A DNA stretch of 37,648 nt from Thermomonospora catenispora (GTDB lineage: Bacteria; Actinomycetota; Actinomycetes; Streptosporangiales; Streptosporangiaceae): the NCBI RefSeq assembly GCF_006363815.1, contig NZ_RRYT01000015.1:1-37648 (forward strand). The letters run 5' to 3'. The translations under genes were made by a program, and so were the position numbers. The first letter of the stretch is position 1. Each line of letters begins with the position of its first letter. Below the pieces are notes generated by a model. That model did no database searches and was not told the origin of the DNA. It worked only from the letters and a program-made list of their open reading frames with translations. Shown here piece by piece: positions 1 to 7,742 of this stretch.

Positions 1-1
1 C

Positions 2-1126
2 CCGGGAGCCTTCGGGCAGCCGCCGCCAGGACCGGCCCCGAGCGGACCGGACGCCCACGCCCCGGGCGGCACGCCCGCCGAACCGGCCCCAGAACGCTTC
101 CCCCACATCCCCCCGCCGCCCCCGCCCGGCGGCGACGCCCGCCCCGACCCATGGGGGGCGGGTCCGGGCGAGGCCGCTCCACCGGCGTTCCCCGACGGCC
201 CGCCGGCACCGCCGGCCGAACCCGCCGCCGGCCCGGCGCAGCCGGCGGAGGCGACGGTGGTGGAACAGCCTCCCTCCCTCCCGGCCGCCCAGGCCCCGCC
301 CGCCCCGCAACCGGCGGTCATCGAGGGCGCACGGATCGCCGAGGCCTACGGCATCCGCTTCCTGTGCGGCGAGGAGAACATCGAACGGCTGCTGTCGGAG
401 GTCCGCCGCCGCGGCAAGTGGGCGCAGCGGCTGCGCGGCCAAGAGGTCTCCAGCGCCTCCATGCCGGCGCTGCTGCTGGTCGGCGAACCCTCCACCGGGC
501 AGCGGCGGCTGGGACGCATGGTCGCCAAGGCGCTCGCCGAGGTCGAGGCCTCCAGCGGCCGGCTGCACAGCCTGCACGCCGACGAGCTCCGCGACCGCGG
601 CCCCGACGGGCTGCGCGCCGCCCTCGCCGAGCACGCCGGGCACACCCTGCTGCTGGAGGGCCTGGACGACCTGCTCCTGGACGATGCGGCCGGCCCCGCC
701 TACGCCACCGCCCTGTACCGGGCCCGCGCCGAAGGCAGCAACGACGCCGCCCTGCTGGCCACCTGCGCCCCCGGCCGCCGCGAGGACCTGGCGGCGGCCG
801 CCCCGGAGGTCGTCACCGACCTGCGGACGGTGCGGATGCCGGACCTGAGCGACCCGACGCTGCGGCGGGCGCTGCTGGCGCTGCTGGCCGACGAACGCCG
901 CCTGGTGCTCACCCCCGACGCCTGGCGGATCGTCGATCAGGACCTGCCCGCCCTGCGCGGCCGCGGCCGACTGGTCAACGCCCGGCTGATCGAGGCCTAC
1001 CTCGATCACGCCTGCAACCGCAACCTCGGCCGCGCCGTCGCCACCCAGGCGATCGGCAGCGCCGGGGCGCTGGAGCTGACCGCCGCCGACTTCGAGGGAC
1101 TGGCCGCCGAGCTGTCCGGCCCCTGA
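2..1126 (+). CDS. Degenerate AAA+ ATPase with Pro-rich N-terminus, 5' truncated
   Basis: The frame is open from the first bases of the window, so the start lies upstream. A GTG at 257 is only an internal candidate. The first ~85 visible residues are almost entirely Pro, Ala and Gly, a disordered linker. After them comes a compact domain resembling the CbbX/EccA class of AAA+ ATPases. The Walker A position reads GEPSTGQRRL and lacks the usual GK[ST], so nucleotide binding may be lost. A Walker-B-like segment (TLLLEGLDDLLLD) follows, then a sensor-like ALLATCAP and a lid-like stretch (GRGRLVNARLIEAYLDHA). In type VII secretion and Rubisco activation this class remodels partner proteins. The partner here is unknown because the upstream genes are outside the window. 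Coding is well supported by the frame and composition; the function is inferred. Confidence 0.65.
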   Translation, partial: PGAFGQPPPGPAPSGPDAHAPGGTPAEPAPERFPHIPPPPPPGGDARPDPWGAGPGEAAPPAFPDGPPAPPAEPAAGPAQPAEATVVEQPPSLPAAQAPPAPQPAVIEGARIAEAYGIRFLCGEENIERLLSEVRRRGKWAQRLRGQEVSSASMPALLLVGEPSTGQRRLGRMVAKALAEVEASSGRLHSLHADELRDRGPDGLRAALAEHAGHTLLLEGLDDLLLDDAAGPAYATALYRARAEGSNDAALLATCAPGRREDLAAAAPEVVTDLRTVRMPDLSDPTLRRALLALLADERRLVLTPDAWRIVDQDLPALRGRGRLVNARLIEAYLDHACNRNLGRAVATQAIGSAGALELTAADFEGLAAELSGP

Positions 1127-1238
1127 GACCGCGGGACCGCCCGGTGGACGCGGAGGCGTGGGCCCGGTGCGGCCGGCCCGCGCCTCCCCCAGACCCCTCC
1201 GCCGCGCCCGCGGGCCGCAAAAGCCCGTACGCCGCCGG

Positions 1239-1772
1239 TCAGCGGCGGGCGGGCAGGGAGGCCGCGGCGGGCCGCACCGGCCCCGACCGCAGCGGCAGCC
1301 CGAACCACACCACCTTGCCGTGCCCGTTCACCCGGACGCCATGCTCCTCGGCCAACGCCGCCACCAGCATCAACCCGCGGCCGCTCTCCGCCCAGTCGGA
1401 GCGCTCCCCCGGGGACCGGGGACGCGGCAGGCGCGGGCTGCCGTCGGCGACCTCGCCGACCAGCCGCCGCCCCTCCAGCCGCAGCCGCAGCCGCACCTCC
1501 CCCGTGCCGTGCAGGATCGCGTTGGTGACCAGCTCGTCCACCAGCAGCACCGCGCCCTCGACGTCGGCCGGGTCGCTCACCCGCCACCGCGGCAGAGTGC
1601 GCCGCACCAGCGCCCGCGCCCGCGCCGCCGCGGTGACCTCACCGCCCAGCTCCCACGACGCCTCCCGGATCGCCGCCGCGCCGGCCTCCCTCGCCGTCCG
1701 CCCGAGGGTCGATCCTCCGGCGCGCCCGCCGTGCGGGGACCGCCCGTCGGCCCCGAGCCGCCTGATCGTCAC
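1239..1772 (-). CDS. RsbW-like ATP-binding protein (HATPase_c_2)
   Basis: Histidine-kinase-like ATPase of the anti-sigma/SpoIIAB-RsbW type common in actinomycetes. The N box DELVTNAILHG and the C-terminal SGRGLMLVAALAEEHG...GKVVWFGLPL are the family's ATP-binding signatures. Such proteins bind or phosphorylate anti-anti-sigma partners, or act as signalling ATPases. No sigma or STAS gene lies next to it, so the partner is unknown. The GTG at 1772 is chosen because AGGAG lies about 8 nt before it and the product (177 aa) is close to family length. In-frame alternatives are ATG 1913 and GTG 1991, and a -10-like TTTTAT (minus strand, 1995-2000) sits just upstream of the latter. The N-terminal ~30 residues before the domain are not conserved-looking. 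Confidence 0.8.
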   Translation of the reverse strand: MTIRRLGADGRSPHGGRAGGSTLGRTAREAGAAAIREASWELGGEVTAAARARALVRRTLPRWRVSDPADVEGAVLLVDELVTNAILHGTGEVRLRLRLEGRRLVGEVADGSPRLPRPRSPGERSDWAESGRGLMLVAALAEEHGVRVNGHGKVVWFGLPLRSGPVRPAAASLPARR

Positions 1773-2297
1773 TCCCTGCTCCTCATCCTCGCCTCGGCGC
1801 CGCCGGACACGGCTCCACCCCGCTGTGTTCCCGGCACGGACCCGCCGATGAGGCACGACGGACAGATCTGGCCGCCAGGGAAGATCAACGTTCCATTCAC
1901 GGAAGGTGACCATGTCTGCACCGTCCGCTACGCGCCGCCGGTCCGGCCCGCCCACCCGATCGGACGCCCCCGGCGCATCGACGGTGCACACCCGATAAAA
2001 CGAACGAACCCGGCGACCACCCCGCTCTCACCCGCCGGTGAGCCCCGCCGACACGGCAGGTCGACGGACCGGGCACCGGCCCGATGCCGTTAAGGTAGGA
2101 CGAGCCGGTGTGGCATGTGTCCCCCGGGCCGCACCCTTTGCCTTCGTGGAATACCGCGGCCGCACGGCCGGGCAGGAGCCACGTTGTGCCATTCGCCGCG
2201 AGGCGACCACCACACCGGCCCACAACGTCGACGCCCCGGCGGGAAGCGCTTCCCGCCGGGGCGTCACCGTGCCGAGGCGCGCTCACGCGGGGCGACC
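1773..2297. other. Gene-poor interval upstream of the RsbW-like gene
   Basis: Open frames here are Arg/Pro/Gly-rich, cross a strong palindrome and have no ribosome binding site, so none is called. The interval holds a minus-strand TTTTAT (1995-2000) that could be the -10 of the RsbW-like gene. It also has a plus-strand TAAGGTAGGAC (2091-2101) with no credible gene after it, and the perfect palindrome at 2230-2265. Confidence 0.5.
2230..2265. terminator. Perfect 36-bp palindrome downstream of the DUF3040 gene
   Basis: GACGCCCCGGCGGGAAGC is followed immediately by its exact reverse complement, giving an 18-bp dyad with no spacer. It lies 32 nt beyond the stop of the DUF3040 gene and is most simply a GC-only terminator without a U tract. 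The central GGGAAGCGCTTCCC also looks like a symmetric operator of the LacI-family type, so a binding site is possible. Confidence 0.6.
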
Positions 2298-2486
2298 CTA
2301 GGCCACCACCGCGATCAACACCGCGACCAGCACCGGCACCGACACCGCCACCGCGACCGTGCGTATCCGCCGCCGACGCCGCAGCCGAGGCAACGCCGCC
2401 AACCGCGCGGCCAGCTTCGGGTCGTCATGTGCCAGATGCGACTCGATCTGGGCGAGGATCCGCTGCTCCTCCATCGACAGCGCCAT
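2298..2486 (-). CDS. DUF3040 small membrane protein
   Basis: A 62-residue protein. The opening MALSMEEQRILAQIESHL and the following DDPKLAARL are the DUF3040 signature found throughout actinomycetes. A basic patch (RLRRRRRIR) precedes one hydrophobic segment (about residues 43-61), so the protein is probably a single-pass membrane protein with a cytoplasmic N-terminus. GGAGG sits about 8 nt before the ATG. The family's role is unknown. A strong palindrome lies just downstream. The gene is monocistronic here and unrelated in orientation context to the lipoprotein gene that ends 83 nt upstream of it. Confidence 0.85.
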   Translation of the reverse strand: MALSMEEQRILAQIESHLAHDDPKLAARLAALPRLRRRRRIRTVAVAVSVPVLVAVLIAVVA

Positions 2487-2568
2487 GCCAGAACCTCCGG
2501 GGGGTGCGCAGGTGCTGTGATATCTCCCCCACCATCAAGATCATTAGCCGTGGACGGGCCACCGGAGA

Positions 2569-4170
2569 TCATCGTCCTTCGGCGGCGGTCACCGTCGCGC
2601 CCCGCGCCGGACCGCTCTCATGGTGCAGCCGGTCCAATGCCGTCACGTAGTAGGTGTAGGTGACGCCGGGCTTGGCGGTGCGGTCGACGATCGACGCGCC
2701 CCGCACGGTCGTCAGCAGCCGCGTCGGATCGACCGGAGCGCACGGCCTCCCCGCGCCCTCCACCCGGTACACCGCATAGGAGACGGCCCGCCTGCTCGGC
2801 GACAGATGCCACGACACCCTCACCCCCTCGCCGGTGGCGACGGCCCTGACCGACCCGGCCGGCCGGGGGGCCTTGCCGCCCTCGACGGCCGGAGGGATCG
2901 CCGCGGTCCGGTAATGGTCCTTGCGCAGCCGGGACGTCTGCCCGCCCTTGTCCCCGAGCAGATCCTTGGCGCTGAAGTACACATCCCCCCGGATCCGGGG
3001 CAGCCCGGCGTTGACCGACAGATGCCGCGACAGCTCCGCCGGATCGCGCCACGCCCCCGGCCCCCCGCCGCGATAGGAGGCCTGCCCGATCGTCAGCTGC
3101 ACATCGGTGCCCTCGACCTGATCGGCCCACCAGCGCGCCAGCGTCCGATAGTCGGCGGCCGGATTGCCGATCTCCCAGTACAGCTGCGGGGCGATGTAGT
3201 CGACCCACCCCTCCTTCACCCACTTGCGGGTGTCGGCGTAGATGTCGTCATAGCTCTGCAGCGCCCGCGTCGCCGACCCGTTCGGGTCGCTGGTGCGGTT
3301 GCGCCACACCCCGAACGGGCTGATCCCGAACTGCACGTGCGGCTTGGCCTCATGGATCTTCTTGTGCAGCTCCCGCACCAAGGCGTCGACGTTGCGGCGC
3401 CGCCACTCGTCCTTGCGCAGCCCCCCGCCGTACTTCCTGTAGGTGTCGGCGTCGGGGAAGTCCTTGCCCCCCACCGGATAGGGATAGAAGTAATCGTCGA
3501 AGTGGACGGCGTCGATGTCGTACTTGTTCACCACGTCCAGCACGACCTTGGTGGTCAGCTCCCGCACCTGCGGGATCCCCGGGTCGTACCACAGGCCGTC
3601 GCCGTAGGCGCGCACCCACGAGGGGTTCTTCCGAGCCGGATTGTCCGGATGCAGCTTGGACCGGTCGGTGCCGCGCGCCACCCGATAGGGGTTGAACCAG
3701 GCGTGGAACTCCAGATCCCGGGCGTGCGCCTCCTCCACGAAGAACTTCAGCACATCGAACCCGGGGTCCTTGCCCTGCGTGCCGGTGATCCACTGCGACC
3801 ACGGCTCGTACGGGGAGTCGTAGAAGGCGTCGGCGGTCGGACGGATCTGCACGAACACCGCGTTCATCCCCAGCGCCCTGGCCCGATCGAGCATCGCCCG
3901 GTAGTCGGCCTTCTTCCGCTCGGCCGAGTGCGCCGGGTCACGCGGCCAGTCGATGCCCGACACCGTCGCGATCCACATGCCCCGCAGCTGCCGATGCCGC
4001 GAGTCGCCGGGCGCCTTCACGCCCGGGCACTCGGCGTCCCCCCGCGCCACGGGCGCATCCACGCGGCGGTCGTCCCCACCGGCGGCCGAGGTGCAGCCGG
4101 CCAACAGCCCGGCGGCCGCCAGCGCGACGATCGCCTTTGCGCCTGCTTGATTCCCCGTTAGCCATGCCAT
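2569..4170 (-). CDS. Glycoside hydrolase-like (GHL10) lipoprotein with C-terminal FN3 domain
   Basis: Predicted secreted lipoprotein of 533 aa. The N-terminus has a hydrophobic signal and a lipobox LLAGC with the lipidated Cys at residue 26. The central domain (about 55-350) is the GHL10 glycosyl-hydrolase-like TIM barrel, opening with the typical QLRGMWIATVSGIDWP and continuing with HAWFNPYR, DAVHFDDYFYPYP and YIAPQLYWEIG. The last ~100 residues (APRPAGSVRAV...VTYTYYVTALD) are a fibronectin type III fold, usual as a spacer or carbohydrate contact in actinomycete hydrolases. Family members are thought to act on cell-wall or glucan substrates, but the substrate here cannot be read. ATG 4170 is used because it gives a complete signal peptide, although the ribosome binding site is weak. 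Confidence 0.88.
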   Translation of the reverse strand: MAWLTGNQAGAKAIVALAAAGLLAGCTSAAGGDDRRVDAPVARGDAECPGVKAPGDSRHRQLRGMWIATVSGIDWPRDPAHSAERKKADYRAMLDRARALGMNAVFVQIRPTADAFYDSPYEPWSQWITGTQGKDPGFDVLKFFVEEAHARDLEFHAWFNPYRVARGTDRSKLHPDNPARKNPSWVRAYGDGLWYDPGIPQVRELTTKVVLDVVNKYDIDAVHFDDYFYPYPVGGKDFPDADTYRKYGGGLRKDEWRRRNVDALVRELHKKIHEAKPHVQFGISPFGVWRNRTSDPNGSATRALQSYDDIYADTRKWVKEGWVDYIAPQLYWEIGNPAADYRTLARWWADQVEGTDVQLTIGQASYRGGGPGAWRDPAELSRHLSVNAGLPRIRGDVYFSAKDLLGDKGGQTSRLRKDHYRTAAIPPAVEGGKAPRPAGSVRAVATGEGVRVSWHLSPSRRAVSYAVYRVEGAGRPCAPVDPTRLLTTVRGASIVDRTAKPGVTYTYYVTALDRLHHESGPARGATVTAAEGR

Positions 4171-4327
4171 AGCCCACGATTCTTACGGAAAGGCAACAGT
4201 GCCATGTACAGATCGTTCCGATCATTGCGACGAGCGTGACGTGTGAGCCGAAATTTTGCCAAACTCGAACAGGCGTTCGGCGGCTGACGCGGCGCGCGAA
4301 CACCGCGGACGCCCGCGCCCCGCCCGC

Positions 4328-4333
4328 TACCCT
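4328..4333 (+). promoter_or_regulatory. -10-like TACCCT before the SpeE-like gene
   Basis: TACCCT ends 8 nt before ATG 4342, and there is no Shine-Dalgarno sequence between them. This is the spacing expected for a leaderless transcript. No good -35 is visible, so the call is tentative. Confidence 0.35.
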
Positions 4334-4341
4334 GACCCCCC

Positions 4342-5028
4342 ATGGACGCCGCACACGAAACGATCACCGTCGACCGGGTCCACGGCACCGCCGGAGAGCT
4401 CGTCCTCCGCCGCACCGGCCCCCACCACGAGATCATCAGCAACGGCGTCTTCCTCATGGACACCCGCGACGGCGCCTCCGAACGCCTCCTCGTCACCGCC
4501 GCCCTCGACCACCACACCCCGCCCGCCGCCGTCCTCATCGGCGGCCTCGGCGTCGGCTTCACCCTCCACGCCGCCGCCCGCCACCCCGCCGCGGGCACCA
4601 TCACCGTCATCGAACGCGAACCCGCCGTCATCACCTGGAACCGCACCCACCTGCGCCGCCACAACCACGGCGCCCTCGACGACCCCCGCGTCCGCGTCCA
4701 CCAGGCCGACCTGCACACCTGGCTGCGCACCACCACCGACACCTACGACGTCATCTGCATCGACACCGACAACGGACCCGACTGGACCGTCACCGACGAC
4801 AACGCCCGCCTCTACCGCACCCCCGGCCTCTCCCTCGCCGCCGCCCGCCTCACCCCCCACGGCACCCTCGCCGTCTGGAGCGCCGCCCCCTCACCCGCCT
4901 TCCACCGGCGCCTCCAGGACCGCTTCGCCCACGTCACCACCCGCACCGTCCCCACCCGCCACGGCCCGCCCGACGTCATCTACCTGGCCCGCCACCCCGT
5001 GGCCCACACCACACCCCACAACTTTTGA
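4342..5028 (+). CDS. Spermidine-synthase-like methyltransferase-fold protein
   Basis: A 228-aa protein with the Rossmann fold of spermidine synthase/SAM methyltransferases. The nucleotide-binding loop is VLIGGLGVGFTL (about residues 64-75), an acidic VIEREPAVI follows at the end of strand 2, and YDVICIDTDNG takes the place of the aminopropyltransferase DxxD loop. It is shorter than true spermidine synthases (about 280-300 aa) and lacks most of their N-terminal strand domain. The substrate is therefore uncertain: aminopropyl transfer, methyl transfer or none. The stop codon lies within the probable promoter of the next gene. Leu codons are mostly CTC and Val mostly GTC, unlike the rest of the window. 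The start has no ribosome binding site and may be leaderless. Confidence 0.8.
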   Translation: MDAAHETITVDRVHGTAGELVLRRTGPHHEIISNGVFLMDTRDGASERLLVTAALDHHTPPAAVLIGGLGVGFTLHAAARHPAAGTITVIEREPAVITWNRTHLRRHNHGALDDPRVRVHQADLHTWLRTTTDTYDVICIDTDNGPDWTVTDDNARLYRTPGLSLAAARLTPHGTLAVWSAAPSPAFHRRLQDRFAHVTTRTVPTRHGPPDVIYLARHPVAHTTPHNF

Positions 5029-5052
5029 ACGGGTTCAACTCTCCCGTACAGT
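5025..5052 (+). promoter_or_regulatory. Promoter of the isochorismate synthase gene, with overlapping dyad
   Basis: TTGAAC (5025-5030), a 16-nt spacer and TACAGT (5047-5052) form a good -35/-10 pair. The predicted transcription start falls at about 5059-5060, which is the GTG start codon itself. The -35 is also the left arm of a short dyad, TTGAAC-gg-GTTCAA (5025-5038), which could be an operator. Confidence 0.6.
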
Positions 5053-5059
5053 GGACCCC

Positions 5060-6307
5060 GTGAAACCCGCAGTGGACTCCCCCGCACCACTGACCGTCCG
5101 CACCACCCCGGTCCCCGACCCCGGCACCCTGCCCACCCGCCTCCCCACCCCCGACGCCCTCGCCTGGATCCACCACGGCGAAGGCATCGTCGCCTGGGGA
5201 CAAGCCGCCCGCATCACCATCCCCGGCGGCCCCGACCGCTTCACCCGAGCCCGCGCCTGGCTCGACGACCTCTTCACCACCGCCCACATCGACGATCCCC
5301 TCGACCTCCCCGGCACCGGCCCCGTCGCCTTCGGCAGCTTCACCTTCGACCCCGCCGCCCCCGGCTCGGTCCTCATCGTCCCCCGCCACATCCTCGGCCG
5401 CCGCAACGGCCAAGCCTGGCTCACCACCATCGGCGAACCCGCCGACGACCCCCTCACCCTCGCCCACCCCCTCACACCCCCCACCGGCCTGCGCTGGAGC
5501 GACGGCACCCTCAGCGCCCCCGCCTGGCAGAACGCCGTCGCCACCGCCGTCCAACGCATCCGCCACGGCCGCCTCGGCAAAACCGTCCTCGCCCGCGACC
5601 TCACCGTCCACGCCGCCGGTCCCATCGACCCCCGCCCCCTCCTCGACCGCCTGGCCGCCCGCTACCCCGCCTGCTTCACCTTCGCCGTCGACGGCCTCAT
5701 CGGCGCCACCCCCGAACTCCTCATCCGCCGCACCGGCGACCGCATCGACTCCCTCGTCCTCGCCGGCACCCTCCCCCGCGGCGCCACCCCCGCCGACGAC
5801 CACGCCCGCGCCCAGCGCCTCCTGAACTCCCCCAAAGACCGTCGCGAACACGCCTACGCCGCCGACATGGTCCGCGACGCCCTCACCCCCCTCTGCGCCG
5901 ACCTCCACGTCCCCCACCGCCCCCAGATCCTCACCCTCCCCAACGTCATCCACCTCGCCACCCCCGTCCACGGAACCCTCGACAAAGAACGCTCCGTCCT
6001 CGACGTCCTCGCCGCCCTCCACCCCACCCCGGCCGTCTGCGGCACCCCCACCGGCCCCGCCCTCGACCTCATCCGCGAACTCGAGGTCATGGACCGCGGA
6101 CGCTACGCCGGCCCCGTCGGCTGGATCGACGCCACCGGCGACGGCGAATGGGGCATCGCACTGCGCTGCGCCGAACTCGACCCCGCCGACCCCACTCGCG
6201 CCCGCCTCTTCGCCGGCTGCGGCATCGTCGCCGACTCCGACCCCGCCGCCGAACTCGCCGAAGCCCAGGCCAAATTCCGCCCCATGCAAGAGGCCTTCCA
6301 AGGCTGA
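5060..6307 (+). CDS. menF: Isochorismate synthase
   Basis: Chorismate-utilising enzyme (415 aa) that converts chorismate to isochorismate, the first step of menaquinone or catechol-siderophore synthesis. The chorismate-binding domain covers the C-terminal ~270 residues. Its motifs include GKTVLARDL (about 173), FTFAVDGLIGATPE, LAGTLPRG, the dehydratase-type GTPTGPALDLIRELE (about 328) and YAGPVGWID. The GTG start at 5060 is chosen because a promoter lies immediately upstream and family similarity fades before it. The frame remains open upstream only as a shadow of the preceding gene. With menB, menC, menD and menE a few kilobases away, a menaquinone role (MenF) is more likely than a siderophore role. 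The codon pattern is strongly C-ending. I am sure of the family and fairly sure of the pathway. Confidence 0.9.
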   Translation: MKPAVDSPAPLTVRTTPVPDPGTLPTRLPTPDALAWIHHGEGIVAWGQAARITIPGGPDRFTRARAWLDDLFTTAHIDDPLDLPGTGPVAFGSFTFDPAAPGSVLIVPRHILGRRNGQAWLTTIGEPADDPLTLAHPLTPPTGLRWSDGTLSAPAWQNAVATAVQRIRHGRLGKTVLARDLTVHAAGPIDPRPLLDRLAARYPACFTFAVDGLIGATPELLIRRTGDRIDSLVLAGTLPRGATPADDHARAQRLLNSPKDRREHAYAADMVRDALTPLCADLHVPHRPQILTLPNVIHLATPVHGTLDKERSVLDVLAALHPTPAVCGTPTGPALDLIRELEVMDRGRYAGPVGWIDATGDGEWGIALRCAELDPADPTRARLFAGCGIVADSDPAAELAEAQAKFRPMQEAFQG

Positions 6308-6353
6308 CCACCCGACCCCCTCACCGGCCGCCCCACCGGCGATGATCGAGGAC

Positions 6354-7400
6354 ATGGCACTGCGCGTCGCACTCATCGGCTACGGCACCGGCGGAGCGAT
6401 CTTCCACGCCCCCCTCATCCGAGCCGTCCCCGACCTCACCCTCGCCGCCATCGTCACCGGCGACCCCCAACGGCAACAAGCCGCCCGCACCCGCCACCCC
6501 GACGCCCGGATCATCCCCACCCCCCAGCGGCTCTGGGACGACGCCGACGCCTACGACATCGCCGTCATCACCACCCCCAACCGCCACCACGCCCCCCTCG
6601 CCCGCGCCGCCCTCGACGCCGGCCTGCACGTCGTCATCGACAAACCCGTCGCCGTCACCGCCGCCCAGGCCCGCGACATCGCCGACCTCGCCGCCCGCCG
6701 CGGCCTGGCCGCCATCCCCTACCACAACCGACGCTGGGACGGCGACTTCCGCACCCTCCGCCGCCTCATCGCCGACGGCGCCCTCGGCCACGTCCAACGC
6801 CTCGAATCCCGCTTCGAACGCTGGCGCCCCACCGTCAAACCCGGCTGGAAGGAAAGCGCCGACCCCGCCGACGCCGGCGGCATCCTCTACGACCTGGGAA
6901 CCCACCTCATCGACCAGGCCATCGTCCTGTTCGGCCGCCCCACCCGCGTCTACGCCGAACTCGACGTCCGCCGCCCCGACGCCCTCGCCCACGACGACGC
7001 GTTCGTCGCCCTGCATCACCCCGGCGGCACCCGCACCCACCTGTGGATGAGCGCCACCGCCGCCGACCTCGGCCCCCGCTTCCGCGCCCTGGGCGACCGC
7101 GCCTCCTACGTCGTCCACGGCATGGACGGCCAGGAAGAAGCGCTCCGCGCCGGCCGAACCCCCCTCGACGAAGACTGGGGAACGACCCCGCCGTCCCGCC
7201 ACGGCCGCCTCGGCACCCCCGGACGAACCCGCGCCGTCCCCACAGCACAAGGCGCCTACCAGGACTTTTACGCGGCCACGGCACGAGCCGTGCGCGGAGA
7301 GGCAGCCCCGCCGGTCACCATGGCCGACGCCGTCGCCGGTCTCGAGGTCATCGAGGCGGCTCTTCGTTCCGCCGAGTGCGCTCGTGTCGTTGGTCTGTGA
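6354..7400 (+). CDS. Gfo/Idh/MocA-family NAD(P)-dependent oxidoreductase
   Basis: A 348-aa dehydrogenase. The N-terminal Rossmann domain starts with VALIGYGTGG, followed by the usual VITTPNRHHAPLARAALDAG and the catalytic-region DKPVAVT (the EKP position). The C-terminal mixed-sheet domain contains GGILYDLGTHLIDQA, where the conserved Asp and His of the YdgJ/inositol-dehydrogenase-like subgroup fall. The probable substrate is a sugar or polyol, but nothing specifies it. ATG 6354 puts the Rossmann motif at the expected distance; ATG 6342, four codons earlier, is possible. The gene begins 46 nt after the isochorismate synthase stop and could be co-transcribed. It shares the CTC/GTC/CCC codon preference of the two genes before it. 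Confidence 0.87.
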   Translation: MALRVALIGYGTGGAIFHAPLIRAVPDLTLAAIVTGDPQRQQAARTRHPDARIIPTPQRLWDDADAYDIAVITTPNRHHAPLARAALDAGLHVVIDKPVAVTAAQARDIADLAARRGLAAIPYHNRRWDGDFRTLRRLIADGALGHVQRLESRFERWRPTVKPGWKESADPADAGGILYDLGTHLIDQAIVLFGRPTRVYAELDVRRPDALAHDDAFVALHHPGGTRTHLWMSATAADLGPRFRALGDRASYVVHGMDGQEEALRAGRTPLDEDWGTTPPSRHGRLGTPGRTRAVPTAQGAYQDFYAATARAVRGEAAPPVTMADAVAGLEVIEAALRSAECARVVGL

Positions 7401-7416
7401 CCACCCATCACGTGCC

Positions 7417-7431
7417 TTGACGTTGTAGATC
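7417..7431. promoter_or_regulatory. TTGAC-N3-GTAGATC dyad
   Basis: One of four similar intergenic sequences of form TTKAC-N3-GTARRT/C in this window; the others are at 9222, 14479 and 31543. The inner TAC/GTA-type symmetry suggests a dimeric repressor site. It lies 16 nt after the oxidoreductase stop. Confidence 0.3.
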
Positions 7432-7726
7432 AGACACCGCCGCCGTCGAGACGGGACACAAGAGCCGGCCGTTCGAGGGCCGGCCGGGCCCTCTCGCGCA
7501 CAACGACGAACCGCCGAGGAGGGCCGAAAGCATCCGGCAGGGCGTCACCGGACGCCCCGCGGCGTCGGCGGACCCCGCCGCGCATCGAATGAGAGGCGGC
7601 GACCGCCCTCGCGCCGGGACGGCGGACCCGTCCCGAAGCCGGCGCCGCGCTCGGCGCCGTGCGTTTCGACGCGTTCCCGGGTGACCGTGGGGTTGTCCGA
7701 GGGGGTTTTCCACAAGTCGTATTCGC

Positions 7727-7742
7727 TGTGAGCAGAGTCACA
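7727..7742. promoter_or_regulatory. CRP/FNR-type palindrome
   Basis: TGTGA-gcagag-TCACA is a perfect match to the actinobacterial CRP consensus TGTGA-N6-TCACA. It lies about 195 nt before the phosphatase start and in no gene. Binding is inferred from the match only. Confidence 0.5.

Noticed and set aside
151-1851. Plus-strand 566-codon frame across the AAA+ and RsbW-like genes
   Set aside because: The translation is Arg/Pro-rich and out of phase with the real AAA+ gene; it also runs antisense through a clear RsbW-like gene.
2108-2650. GTG frame after a TAAGGTAGGAC promoter-like string
   Set aside because: It crosses a perfect palindrome and runs antisense through the DUF3040 gene, with no protein-like composition.
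4976-6376. Long minus-strand open frame antisense to isochorismate synthase
   Set aside because: It is Gly/Ala/Val/Glu low complexity, produced by the C-ending codon bias of the plus-strand gene, and has no ribosome binding site or family similarity.
7706-7714. DnaA-box-like TTTTCCACA
   Set aside because: A single imperfect copy with no cluster of boxes and no dnaA/dnaN neighbours, so not an origin.
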